DNA of 64,000 bases. Source: Prosthecobacter debontii (GTDB lineage: Bacteria > Verrucomicrobiota > Verrucomicrobiia > Chthoniobacterales > Chthoniobacteraceae). Within the stretch, counting starts at the first letter, position 1; every line of letters begins with the position of its first letter. The notes beneath the pieces were generated by a model. It did no database searches. It was not told where the DNA came from and saw only the letters and a list, made by a program, of their open reading frames with translations. The translations under genes were made by a program, and so were the position numbers. This document shows positions 10,746 to 20,394 of this stretch, piece by piece. The stretch spans positions 1 through 64,000 of the forward strand of contig CAMAUI010000008.1 in the NCBI GenBank assembly GCA_945861385.1, read 5' to 3'.

Positions 10746-10972
10746 CGCAGCGGCGGCCGGGCCCGGATCGGGCGCGTCATGGAAATGTATTTTCGGGAAT
10801 GCCGTTGTGCGCGGGGGGGAATCCGCATCTCTTGGGAACGGTCACCGATTTTCCTCTGGGGCTGCTCCCAAACAATGCCATGCAAACATCCGCATACTCC
10901 AACTCCTGCGCCCCGACCTTCTACGCCGGGTGATTTTTCAAACCGGATCGCAAGCTGGCGGCATTCGCCATC

Positions 10973-11050
10973 GCGGCGGGGGATGTGGCTTTTCTCAATG
11001 GCAGGATGCGCGGTTGCTCGGCGATTCGCGGTTGCAGGCGGGGCGGTAGC
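10973..11050 (+). pseudogene. decayed fragment related to the ORF at 1863..3035
   Basis: 10973-11012 matches 2421-2460 with one mismatch by eye (gcggcgggggatgtggcttttctcaatggcaRgatgcgcg); similarity continues more weakly to about 11038 and then ends. Confidence 0.55.
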
Positions 11051-11119
11051 GCTGGGTCGCGAGGGGAAAGAAGGCCCGATCAGCCGCCCAACGCGGGACA
11101 TCGAAGCGGCGCAGACGGC

Positions 11120-12562
11120 CTATGCGAGGATTCCCTCGATCACCTTCCCAGCCACGTCCGTGAGCCGGTAATCGCGGCCGGAATATCGGTAGGTGAGCTT
11201 CTCGTGGTCGAGGCCCATGAGGTGCAGGATCGTCGCGTGGAAATCATGGACATGGACGCGGTCCTCGACGGCAGTGCAGCCAAATTCGTCGGTGGCTCCG
11301 TAGCTTAGGCCCCGTTTCACCCCGCCGCCGGCGAGCCAGTTGGTGTAGCCGTAGTGGTCGTGGTCGCGGCCCTTGGCGCCCTCGGAGGTCGGGGCGCGGC
11401 CAAATTCCCCGCCCCACACGATGAGCGTCTCGTCGAAAAGTCCGCGCGCTTTCAGGTCGTGGATCAGCGCGGCGATGCCCTGGTCGCAGGCTTTCGCGAG
11501 CTTGGCGTGTCCATCCACGATGTTCTCGTGGCCGGTGTCCCATGCGATGTCGTAGCCATCTATGGAAAGCGAGAGCTGCACGACGCGCACGCCCTGCTCG
11601 ATGAGGCGGCGGGCGAGGAGGCAGCCCTTGGCAAATTCGCTGCTTCCGTAAAGGTCGCGCGTGGCTTGCGACTCCTTGCTGATGTCGAAGACCTCGGGCA
11701 CGGAGGCCTGCATGCGGAAGGCCATCTCCATCGCTGCGATTCCCGCTTCGAGATCCTGGTCGCGCTCCATGCGGGCGAGATGGGTCTGGTTCAACTGCGC
11801 GAGGAGATCCACCTGGCGGCGCTGCTCGGTCATCGAGAGGCGCGAGTTTTTCAAGTCGCGCATCACGGCGTCGGGCTTCATCTCGGCAATGTTCACGTAG
11901 CTGCCAGCGTAGGCGCCGGGGAGAAATGCGTTGCCCCAGTTCGCCAGCGTGCAGCGGGGCTGCGCGCGCGGGGACATGGCGACGAAGCCGGGGAGGTTCT
12001 GGTTTTCCGTGCCGAGGCCATAGACAAGCCACGCGCCCATGCTCGGGCGGTTCGGCTGGAGCGCGCCGACGTTCATCATCATCATCGCGCCGGCGTGCTC
12101 GGGGATGTCCGTGTACATCGAGTGGATGAAGCTGATGTCGTCCACGCAGTGCGCGACGTTTGGAAAAATGTCGCTGACCCATTTGCCGGTCCTGCCGTAT
12201 TGCTTGAAACCGAACGGCGAGGGCATGAGGCCGTTCTTCGTGTTGCGCAGCGTTTTCCGGTTAACGAGTTCCGGGCGCTTGCCCGCGTGTTTTACGAGGT
12301 CCGGCTTGTAGTCGAAAGTATCCACCTGCGATGGCCCGCCGGGCATGAAGAGCTGGATGACATGCTTTGCCCGCGGAGCAAAGTGGGGGGCCTTGGGAAA
12401 AAGCGGGGATGCGGGAACCGGCGCGCCGATCGCGCGCGTCTGGTCGAGCAGCCCGGCCAGACCGATCGCGCCCATGCCCGCTCCGAGGCGGCTGAGAAAA
12501 TCGCGCCGTGAAAACTGGTTCGCAGCGCGGCGGAAGGCGGCTTCGTGTTCGGTGAATTGCAC
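11120..12562 (-). CDS. DUF1501 domain-containing protein with Tat-type signal
   Basis: 480 aa; SRRDFLSRLGAGMGAIGLAGLL N-terminus; KHVIQLFMPGGPSQVDTFDYKP, LIVWGGEFGRAPTSEGAKGRDHDHYGYTNWLAGGGVKRG, YSGRDYRLTDVAGKVIEGIL are DUF1501 hallmarks. Confidence 0.92.
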   Translation of the reverse strand: MQFTEHEAAFRRAANQFSRRDFLSRLGAGMGAIGLAGLLDQTRAIGAPVPASPLFPKAPHFAPRAKHVIQLFMPGGPSQVDTFDYKPDLVKHAGKRPELVNRKTLRNTKNGLMPSPFGFKQYGRTGKWVSDIFPNVAHCVDDISFIHSMYTDIPEHAGAMMMMNVGALQPNRPSMGAWLVYGLGTENQNLPGFVAMSPRAQPRCTLANWGNAFLPGAYAGSYVNIAEMKPDAVMRDLKNSRLSMTEQRRQVDLLAQLNQTHLARMERDQDLEAGIAAMEMAFRMQASVPEVFDISKESQATRDLYGSSEFAKGCLLARRLIEQGVRVVQLSLSIDGYDIAWDTGHENIVDGHAKLAKACDQGIAALIHDLKARGLFDETLIVWGGEFGRAPTSEGAKGRDHDHYGYTNWLAGGGVKRGLSYGATDEFGCTAVEDRVHVHDFHATILHLMGLDHEKLTYRYSGRDYRLTDVAGKVIEGILA

Positions 12563-12617
12563 GGTGGTTAAAAGGCTCGCAGCGGCATTTCAATAGGGCC
12601 ATTCCAGCGTGGCCCCA

Positions 12618-13649
12618 TCAGTCTGCCCTCCCCAGCACGCGCTCGAATATCTCAAGGGCCTCGGGGATGTGCCCTGGCGACACCATCAGGTTTGTCACCG
12701 CACGGATATTGTCCGGGCCGAGAGCCAGAACGCGCACGCCGGCCTGGTCGAGTGCGGCCATGAGGGTGGCCGCGGGAATTTTCCGCACGCGCATCATCAC
12801 AATGTTCGTCTGCACGGTGGTCGGATCGAGTTCGAGGCCGGGCAGCCGGCTCAAACCCTCGGCCAGCGCGCGGGCATTGGCGTGGTCTTCGGCCAGCCGG
12901 GCGCGGTGATGCTCCAGCGCGTGGAGCGCACCGGCGGCGATGATGCCCGCCTGCCTCATGCCGCCGCCAAACATTTTCCGGAAACGTCGCGCGCGCTGGA
13001 TGAATTCCGCAGTGCCGCACAGCGCGGAACCGACGGGCGAGCCGAGGCCCTTGGAAAAACACACGCTCACCGAGTCGAAGTGCTCCGCGTATTCTCGCTC
13101 CGGGATGCCCGTCGCGACCGCCGCGTTCCACAAGCGCGCGCCGTCGAGGTGGAGCCGCAGGCCGTGCGCGCGGGACAAGTCCGCGATTTCGCGGATGCGC
13201 CCGATCGGCCAGATGCTGCCGCCGCCGCGATTGTGGGTGTTTTCCACGCACACGAGCCGGGTGGGCGAACAATGAATATCCGCTGGGCGGAGCGCGGCTT
13301 CGACATCCGCCGCCGAGAAGACGCCACGCACGCCGGGCAGGCAGCGACACATCACGCCGGCCAGCGCGGCGGGCGCGCCCGTCTCGTAGTAATAGATGTG
13401 GGCGTTGGCATCTATGAGGATTTCATCGCCGGGCTCGGTGTGGACACGCAAAGCGAGTTGGTTGGCCATGGTGCCGGACGGCGTGAACAAGGCGGCTTCC
13501 TTGCCGAGGAGTTCCGCCGTTCGCGCTTCGAGCCGCGCCACCGTGGGATCGTCGCCAAACACATCATCGCCCACTTCCGCCCGGGCCATCGCCTCGCGCA
13601 TGGCAGGTGTGGGCAGAGTGATGGTGTCGCTTCGCAGGTCAATCGGCAT
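12618..13649 (-). CDS. ltaE: low-specificity L-threonine aldolase family protein (beta-eliminating lyase)
   Basis: MPIDLRSDTITLPTPAMREAMARAEVGDDVFGDDPTV...GLRLHLDGARLWNAAVATG...SVSVCFSKGLGSPVGSALCG. Start reassigned to 13649 from the longer ORF. Confidence 0.92.
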   Translation of the reverse strand: MPIDLRSDTITLPTPAMREAMARAEVGDDVFGDDPTVARLEARTAELLGKEAALFTPSGTMANQLALRVHTEPGDEILIDANAHIYYYETGAPAALAGVMCRCLPGVRGVFSAADVEAALRPADIHCSPTRLVCVENTHNRGGGSIWPIGRIREIADLSRAHGLRLHLDGARLWNAAVATGIPEREYAEHFDSVSVCFSKGLGSPVGSALCGTAEFIQRARRFRKMFGGGMRQAGIIAAGALHALEHHRARLAEDHANARALAEGLSRLPGLELDPTTVQTNIVMMRVRKIPAATLMAALDQAGVRVLALGPDNIRAVTNLMVSPGHIPEALEIFERVLGRAD

Positions 13650-13797
13650 GGGGTGGTGGATGAAACGGCAATCGCGTTGTCCGCCAAGCTCTATTTGTAA
13701 GCGGGGACGGGCTTGGGCGTGATTGGAAGTGAGTCCACCTGGAGGAGCAGAAAGGGCCGTGGAAGCTGGGGCGAAGGTGTGGAGAGGCGGCGCACAA

Positions 13798-13975
13798 GGA
13801 GCGGCGACATTCCTGTCGCCGACGCTGGTTGCGCCGGAGGCGCACATGCTCCGGCAAGGTGGCGGGCGGTGGCGAGTGAAGGAAATTTTTTGCCACGAAC
13901 GGTGCGCCGCCGCGTTGCCGAGGGTGTGCGCGCCTCCGGCGCATGTGCGGACGGCGACAGGAATGTCGCCGCTCC
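13798..13975. repeat. REP/MITE-like inverted-repeat element
   Basis: Arms GGAGCGGCGACATTCCTGTCGCCG (13798-13821) and its exact reverse complement (13952-13975); inner inverted pair GCGCCGGAGGCGC (13831-13843) / GCGCCTCCGGCGC (13930-13942). Confidence 0.8.
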
Positions 13976-14191
13976 CTGCCGCCGCCTGCCCGCTTGCGGA
14001 CCGGAAATCAATCACGCCCGACACAGAAGGAACGATGGTTCTGTAATTTCAACCGGCGGCGGGTTAGTTTCCGGCATGCTTGTTTCCATTCCTGTCCAAA
14101 TTACGACTGCCGCCATGGCCGCATTGCCGGCGCGGCTTGTGGAACCACCGCCTCGCGCAGCTCACTGGCGCTGCGCTGCGGATCTTCTGCC

Positions 14192-16612
14192 ATGAAGAGC
14201 TCGCCCGTCGGCAGACAATTGGGACTGCTCCCCGTGCTGGCTTTCACCTGCGCGCAGGCGATGGCGGCGGGCGCGATTGATTTCAATCGCGATGTGCGGC
14301 CGATTCTTTCCGACAAATGCTACGCCTGCCACGGGCCGGATGCGAAGTCGCTGGAGGGCAAGCTGCGTCTCGATCTGCGCGCCAGTGCGACGGCTCCGGC
14401 GGAGAGCGGCGAGATTGCCATCGTGCCGGGGCGGCCGGAGAAAAGTGCGCTGGTGGAGCGGATCGAGTCGGCGGACAAGGACGAGCGGATGCCGCCGCCG
14501 AAGTCGCACAAGACGCTCGATGCGGCGGAGAAGGCGGTGCTGCGGCGCTGGATCGCGGAGGGCGCGGAGTATAAGGATCACTGGTCCTTTCTCACGCCGT
14601 CGCGCGCGGCAGCGCCCGCGGTGGGCGAGCCGGCGTGGGAGTCGAATGGCGTGGACCGGTTCGTCTTTGCCACGCTCGCGGGGCGGAAGATGACGCCGTC
14701 CGCGGAGGCGGATCGCGCGACGCTCATCCGGCGGGTGTCGCTGGACCTGCGCGGGTTGCCGCCGACGCCGGTGGAGATCGACGCTTTCACGAACGACACG
14801 GGCGAGCGCGCCTACGAGCAGATGGTGGATCGCATGCTGGCGAGTCCTCGTTTCGGCGAGCGCATGGCGGTGGTCTGGCTGGACCTCGCGCGCTACGGCG
14901 ACACGAATGGCTACCACAACGACTCCGACCGCCCGGTGTGGCTGTGGCGCGACTGGGTGGTGGACGCTTACAACCGCAACATGCCGTTCGATCAGTTCAC
15001 GATCTGGCAGCTCGCGGGCGATCTGCTGCCGGACAGCGGCGTGGAGCAAAAGATCGCGTCGGGTTTCAATCGCAACGTGCGTTTCAACGAGGAGGGCGGC
15101 GCGGACCCGGCGGAGTTTCTCGCGGCATACGCGGCGGATCGCGCGATCACGATGAGCCGCGTGTGGCTGGGGATGACGCTGAACTGCGCGCAGTGCCACA
15201 CGCACAAATACGACCCGATCACGCACAAGGAATTCTACCAGCTCACGGCGTTCTTCAATTCGCTGGAGGAAGTCGGCGCGGGGGACGTGAGCGGCTTTCA
15301 CGGAAAGCCCGTGCCGCCAGTCATGCGCGTGCCGACGCCGGAGATGCGCACGAAAGTCGCCGCCGCGAAGGCGAAGCTGGAGGGATTGGAAAAGCAGTTG
15401 GCGAACGGTGTTTTCACCTCCGCCGTCGAGGGGCCCGGCCGGAACGGCGAGCCGCTGGCGATCGAGCTGCAAAAGCAGGAAATCAAGGCTGCACGCGACG
15501 CGGTGGCATCGCTGGAAAATGACAAGAGCATGCCACTGCAGATGGTCAGCGTGGAGATGCCAAAGCCCAAACCCGCGTTTGTGCTGATGCGCGGCGATTT
15601 TCAAACGCCGGGCGACGCCGTGGAGCGCGATGTGCCGAAGTTTCTCCCGCCTTTCCCCGCCGGCCAGCCGCGCAACCGCCTCGGCCTCGCGCGCTGGCTC
15701 ATGCAGACGGAGCAGCCGCTCGTCGCGCGCGTGCAGGTGAACCGTTTCTGGCAGATGCTTTTCGGCGAAGGGCTGGTGCGGACGATGGGCGACTTCGGTA
15801 TGCAGGGCGCCTTTCCCACGCACCCGGAACTGCTCGACTGGCTGGCCGTGCAGTTCATGGATTCCGGCTGGGACGTGAAGCGCACGCTGAAGCTCATCGT
15901 CATGAGCCGCACGTATCGGCAGGCATCGAATGACACGCGCCGCTACGCCGAACGCGACCCGCAAAACAAGCTGCTCTGGCGTGCGCCGCGTGTGCGCCTC
16001 GCGGCGGAGGCGGTGCGGGACAACGCGCTCGCCGTCGCCGGATTGCTCTCGGAAAAAATGGGCGGGCCGCCGGTGTTTCCCTACCAGCCGGCGGATTTTT
16101 ACAAGGGCAAGAGCAATGGCTGGCGGTGGAATCTCAGCAAGGGTGAGGACCTTTACCGGCGCGGCCTCTACACTTTCTGGCGGCGCACCACGCCGTATCC
16201 GACCTTCGTCATTTTCGACGCCCCGGATCGCGCGGAATGCACCGCGGAACGCCCGCGCACGAACACGCCGCTCCAGGCGCTCGCCACGCTGAACGACCCG
16301 CAATTTGTCGAAGCCGCGCGGGTCTTCGCGCAGCGCTTGCTCGCCGAGTCCGCGCCTGACACCGACGCACGGATCGCCCTCGCCTACCGGCTGGCGCTGG
16401 CCCGCCCGCCCTCGCCGCGCGAGCAGCAGGTCATGCGCGACTTTGTCGCCGCACAGCTCGCGCGCTACCGCGCCGACGAAAGCGCCGCCAAGGCGTTGAT
16501 CGCCGCCGGGCAGGCGCCGCGCCCCGCAGGGCTGGATGCCGCCGAGCACGCGGCGTGGACCACGACGGCAAATGTCATTTTGAACCTCGACGAGACGATC
16601 ACGAGAAACTGA
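14192..16612 (+). CDS. PSCyt1/DUF1549/DUF1553 protein (planctomycete-type cytochrome c)
   Basis: IDFNRDVRPILSDKCYACHGPDAKSLEGKLRLD (CxxCH), FGERMAVVWLDLARYGDTNGYHND (DUF1549), LARWLMQTEQPLVARVQVNRFWQMLFGEGLVRT (DUF1553). Start at 14192 after trimming the ORF. Confidence 0.92.
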   Translation: MKSSPVGRQLGLLPVLAFTCAQAMAAGAIDFNRDVRPILSDKCYACHGPDAKSLEGKLRLDLRASATAPAESGEIAIVPGRPEKSALVERIESADKDERMPPPKSHKTLDAAEKAVLRRWIAEGAEYKDHWSFLTPSRAAAPAVGEPAWESNGVDRFVFATLAGRKMTPSAEADRATLIRRVSLDLRGLPPTPVEIDAFTNDTGERAYEQMVDRMLASPRFGERMAVVWLDLARYGDTNGYHNDSDRPVWLWRDWVVDAYNRNMPFDQFTIWQLAGDLLPDSGVEQKIASGFNRNVRFNEEGGADPAEFLAAYAADRAITMSRVWLGMTLNCAQCHTHKYDPITHKEFYQLTAFFNSLEEVGAGDVSGFHGKPVPPVMRVPTPEMRTKVAAAKAKLEGLEKQLANGVFTSAVEGPGRNGEPLAIELQKQEIKAARDAVASLENDKSMPLQMVSVEMPKPKPAFVLMRGDFQTPGDAVERDVPKFLPPFPAGQPRNRLGLARWLMQTEQPLVARVQVNRFWQMLFGEGLVRTMGDFGMQGAFPTHPELLDWLAVQFMDSGWDVKRTLKLIVMSRTYRQASNDTRRYAERDPQNKLLWRAPRVRLAAEAVRDNALAVAGLLSEKMGGPPVFPYQPADFYKGKSNGWRWNLSKGEDLYRRGLYTFWRRTTPYPTFVIFDAPDRAECTAERPRTNTPLQALATLNDPQFVEAARVFAQRLLAESAPDTDARIALAYRLALARPPSPREQQVMRDFVAAQLARYRADESAAKALIAAGQAPRPAGLDAAEHAAWTTTANVILNLDETITRN

Positions 16613-16617
16613 CGCCC

Positions 16618-19600
16618 ATGCCGTCGTGCACGCCAACGAATCAGCTCCGGGCCGCCACATTGCTGCTCGCGGCCTTCGCTTTGCCCGCGCAGGCGGAGAA
16701 AGGCACTGCCGGGCTGGAGTTTTTTGAAAACAGAATCCGTCCGGTGTTCGTGGAGCATTGCCACGAGTGCCACAGCGCCACGGCGAAGAAGGTGAAGGGC
16801 GATCTCAAGCTCGATACGCGCGAGGGCTTTCTCAAAGGCGGGACGGACGGCGTGATCGTCGTGCCGGGCGAGCCGGAGAAGAGCCGCCTCATCCACGCCG
16901 TGCGCTACGAGGATGAAGACACGCGGATGCCGCCAAAAAAAGATGGCCGCAAGAAACTGCCGGATGTGGCGATCGCCGATCTCGTCGCATGGGTGAAGAT
17001 GGGCGCGCCGTATCCCGAGACATCGGCCGCCGTGCTCGCGAAAAACAAGGCTGCGCGGCCATGGGCGTTCGATCCGGTCAGGAATCCGCCGCCACCCGCC
17101 GTGAAAAATACGGCGTGGCCGGCGACCTCAATTGATCCATTCATCCTCGCGAAATTGGAGGAGCGCGGCCTGCAGCCCGCCGCGCCCGCCGACAAGCGCA
17201 CGCTCATCCGCCGCGCGACCTACGACCTCACGGGACTGCCGCCGACACCGGATGAAATCGCCGCCTTTCTCGCCGACGAATCACCGCGCGCCTACGCGAC
17301 ACTGGTGGATCGCCTGCTCGCGTCACCGCGCTACGGCGAACGATGGGGGCGACACTGGCTGGACATCGTGCGCTACGCCGACACGGCGGGGGACACGGCG
17401 GATTATCCCGTGGGGCTCGCGTGGCGATACCGCAACTACGTCATTGACGCCTTCAACGCCGACAAGCCTTACGACGAATTTTTGCGCGAGCAGATTGCCG
17501 GCGACGTCATCGCGGAGCAGGGGCCGCGCGAACGTTACGCCGAGAGGCTCACCGCGACCGGCTTCCTCGCGATCTCGCGGCGGTTCGGATTCGATTCGGA
17601 GAAGTATCAGCACCTCATGATTCAGGACACGATTGACACGCTCGGGCAGACCGTGCTGGGCCTGAGCCTGGGTTGCGCGCGCTGCCATGACCACAAGTTC
17701 GACCCCATCTCGATGCGCGACTACTATGCGCTCTACGGCATTTTCGACAGCACGCGCTACCCATTCCCCGGCTCCGAGCAAAAGAACAAATCCCGTTCGA
17801 TGGTGCCGCTTGCGCCGGCGGCGGAGGCGCAGCCGATTTGGCGCGAATATGAGAAGCTCGTCGCGGCCAGACTGGCCGCGAAAAAGCAGGGTGCCCCGCC
17901 GGTCGTGCTGCGCTCCCTCCATGATCCGGATGGCGATTTTGAAATGCAGAAGGATGCGGCGGGCGGCAGCTACGGCGTGATCGTGGCCCCGTGGATGTGG
18001 GAGGGCAAACTGAGCGTGACGGGCCCGGCGCAGAGCCCGTTCAAGAATTTTTACCCGTTCGGGAGTTTTGGCGTGAACATCGCCGGCGGCGACTCCGACT
18101 ACCGGCTCGCGCAATCGCTTCACCCGCGGCGGACGGCGGAGAAAAATCGCGTGCTGCATGTGAACCTCGACTTCCGCCCGGCGGCGCCCGGCGCGAAAGG
18201 ACTGCATCGTTTCTGGCTCGGGGCGCAGGCCGGTGCGCCAGCCGTCGAGCTGTTCATCTCGGCGGAGGCGGTTTTCGTCCGGGCCGGGGAAAAAATGGAA
18301 AGCGTCGCCGCGCTGAAACCAAAAACCTGGCACAACCTGCAACTGACGCTCGACCTCGGGAACCGCACGTTCGGCGGAACGGTCAGCCAGACGGATGACG
18401 CGACAACTTTTTCGGACAAGGCATTCACCGCGGGCTGGCCGGGCGTGATTGATTACGTCGCGCTGGACTCCACCGCCCGCGATGGCGCGGCGTTGCCGGG
18501 CTTGGAACTCGACAACTTCGGGACTCAACCGGAACCGATCGCGCCGGCATCCACGGCGCCGCCGGTCCCGCCGGCGAGTGCCGAGGCGGCAAGGCTGAAC
18601 GCTGAGTTGCAAAAACTGACCGGCGTGGAGGGAGACCTGGAGGATCAGAAAAATGGCGCTGCTCCAGCCGGGCTGTGGAACGCGGGATCCAAGAGCGTCG
18701 TGAAAATCTCCGCCGACGCGCAGAGTCCGTTCCAGAATATCGTGGGCGCTGGCAAGCTTGGCGTGGAGATGCCGAACCGCGCCCCCTACGACGGCTTCGG
18801 CCTGCGGCTGGCCACCCCGTGGGCGGCGAAAAACACGGAGCGTCTGTTTGCCAGCGTGGACTTCCGCTGCGGGAAACAGGACGCAGGCGGCGAGGGAACG
18901 TGGCACTTTTACATCGGCCACGGAGCCGGCAAAGCCGCGGTCGAATTCTGCTTCAACGGCAGCGAATTTTTCGCGCGCACCGGCGAAACCTGGGCCGCTG
19001 TCGCCAAGGTGCGCCCCGGCGAATGGCACCAGCTCCAGCTCACACTCAACCTCAAGGACAAGACCTGCGCGGGCACGCTGGCGACGGCGGACGGGAGCAC
19101 GCAATTCACCGCCGGGTTCGCCGCGGGATGGGACGGCACGATTGATTACAGCTACATTGACAGCGTCGGCAACCGTCCCGGCGCGCGGCCCGCACTCAGC
19201 GCGGACAACTTCATCTTCCGCGAAAGCGCGTTCCCGCCGCCGGACGGAAAACAACTCGCGGAAAACGAAGCCCGCCGCGCCAAGGCCGCAAACCTGCGGA
19301 AGCAGCTTGCGGCGCTGAACGACGAAGCGAAGAAGACCGACCGGGATCTGAACTCCCTGCTCGAAGACGGTCCTTGCGAGATGACCTACGGCGTGGTCGA
19401 GGGCACGCCACACCATGCGCGGATGCAATTGCGCGGCGAACCCGATCGTCCCGGAGACGAGGTGCCGCGCGGCTTCATCAGCTCCCTCGGCGGCGGACCG
19501 CTCCCGCCGGGCACGCAGGGAAGCGGAAGGCTGGAACTCGCGCAGTGGCTGACCCGCCCGGACAACCCGCTGGCCGCGCGCGTGATGGTCAATCGCATCT

Positions 19601-20388
19601 GGCAATACCACTTTGGCCGCGGGCTTGTGATGACGTCGAATGACTTCGGCACGCGAGGCCAGGCGGCGACGCATCCTGAATTGCTCGACCACCTCGCGAC
19701 GAAATTTGTCCAGGGCGGCTGGTCGGTGAAAGGAATGCACCGCGCCATCATGCTCAGCGCGACGTACCGGCAGGGCTCGATCATTCCGGAACGAAACGCC
19801 GGCGCATTGGCGGAACACCACTCCACATTTCCGCGGCGGAGGATCAGCGCCGAGGAAATGCGCGATTCCATCCTCGCGATCAGCGGCGAACTCGATCTCA
19901 CGCCGGCGCGCGGGCATCCGTTTCCCTCGCCGCTCAAGTCCGCGTTCACCCAGCACATGCCGTTCAGCGCGGTGTATGATCACAACCAGCGCAGCGTGTA
20001 TCTCATGACCCAGCGGATCAAACGCCACCCGTTCCTCGCGCTGTTCGACGGCCCCGATCCGAATGCCAGCACCGCCGACCGCCGCAACACCACGGTGCCG
20101 ACGCAGGCGCTTTATTTCCTCAACGCCCCATTCGTCCATGAAAAGGCCGGCAAAGGCGCCGCACTTCTCCTGGCTGCACGGACGGACGAAGCGCAGCGGA
20201 TCGAACTCGCGTGGCTCCTCACCACCGGACGCCCGCCCACCGGCGCCGAGCAGTCCGAGGCCGCCGCATTCCTCGCCGCCTACCGTGCGGAACTCACCGC
20301 TTCGGGGCAAAAGGATATCGAACTTGCCGCACTCTCTGCCTATGTTCGCACGCTCTTCGGCAGCAACGAATTTTTGCACCTCGACTGA
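16618..20388 (+). CDS. PSCyt1/DUF1549/DUF1553 protein with two internal tandem LamG/ConA-like inserts
   Basis: IRPVFVEHCHECHSATAKKVKGDLKLD, YGERWGRHWLDIVRYADTAGD, LAQWLTRPDNPLAARVMVNRIWQYHFGRGLVMTSNDFG; central duplicated about 170-aa segment (TWHNLQLTLDLGNRTFGGTVS... / EWHQLQLTLNLKDKTCAGTLA...). Confidence 0.9.
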   Translation: MPSCTPTNQLRAATLLLAAFALPAQAEKGTAGLEFFENRIRPVFVEHCHECHSATAKKVKGDLKLDTREGFLKGGTDGVIVVPGEPEKSRLIHAVRYEDEDTRMPPKKDGRKKLPDVAIADLVAWVKMGAPYPETSAAVLAKNKAARPWAFDPVRNPPPPAVKNTAWPATSIDPFILAKLEERGLQPAAPADKRTLIRRATYDLTGLPPTPDEIAAFLADESPRAYATLVDRLLASPRYGERWGRHWLDIVRYADTAGDTADYPVGLAWRYRNYVIDAFNADKPYDEFLREQIAGDVIAEQGPRERYAERLTATGFLAISRRFGFDSEKYQHLMIQDTIDTLGQTVLGLSLGCARCHDHKFDPISMRDYYALYGIFDSTRYPFPGSEQKNKSRSMVPLAPAAEAQPIWREYEKLVAARLAAKKQGAPPVVLRSLHDPDGDFEMQKDAAGGSYGVIVAPWMWEGKLSVTGPAQSPFKNFYPFGSFGVNIAGGDSDYRLAQSLHPRRTAEKNRVLHVNLDFRPAAPGAKGLHRFWLGAQAGAPAVELFISAEAVFVRAGEKMESVAALKPKTWHNLQLTLDLGNRTFGGTVSQTDDATTFSDKAFTAGWPGVIDYVALDSTARDGAALPGLELDNFGTQPEPIAPASTAPPVPPASAEAARLNAELQKLTGVEGDLEDQKNGAAPAGLWNAGSKSVVKISADAQSPFQNIVGAGKLGVEMPNRAPYDGFGLRLATPWAAKNTERLFASVDFRCGKQDAGGEGTWHFYIGHGAGKAAVEFCFNGSEFFARTGETWAAVAKVRPGEWHQLQLTLNLKDKTCAGTLATADGSTQFTAGFAAGWDGTIDYSYIDSVGNRPGARPALSADNFIFRESAFPPPDGKQLAENEARRAKAANLRKQLAALNDEAKKTDRDLNSLLEDGPCEMTYGVVEGTPHHARMQLRGEPDRPGDEVPRGFISSLGGGPLPPGTQGSGRLELAQWLTRPDNPLAARVMVNRIWQYHFGRGLVMTSNDFGTRGQAATHPELLDHLATKFVQGGWSVKGMHRAIMLSATYRQGSIIPERNAGALAEHHSTFPRRRISAEEMRDSILAISGELDLTPARGHPFPSPLKSAFTQHMPFSAVYDHNQRSVYLMTQRIKRHPFLALFDGPDPNASTADRRNTTVPTQALYFLNAPFVHEKAGKGAALLLAARTDEAQRIELAWLLTTGRPPTGAEQSEAAAFLAAYRAELTASGQKDIELAALSAYVRTLFGSNEFLHLD

Positions 20389-20394
20389 CCTGAA

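Noticed and set aside
14162-20379. Very long antisense ORFs (832 aa at 14162-16660 and 1018 aa at 17323-20379, minus strand)
   Set aside because: Mirror the clearly coding DUF1549/1553 genes; Arg/His/Ala-rich translations are typical of GC-rich third-position bias on the opposite strand.
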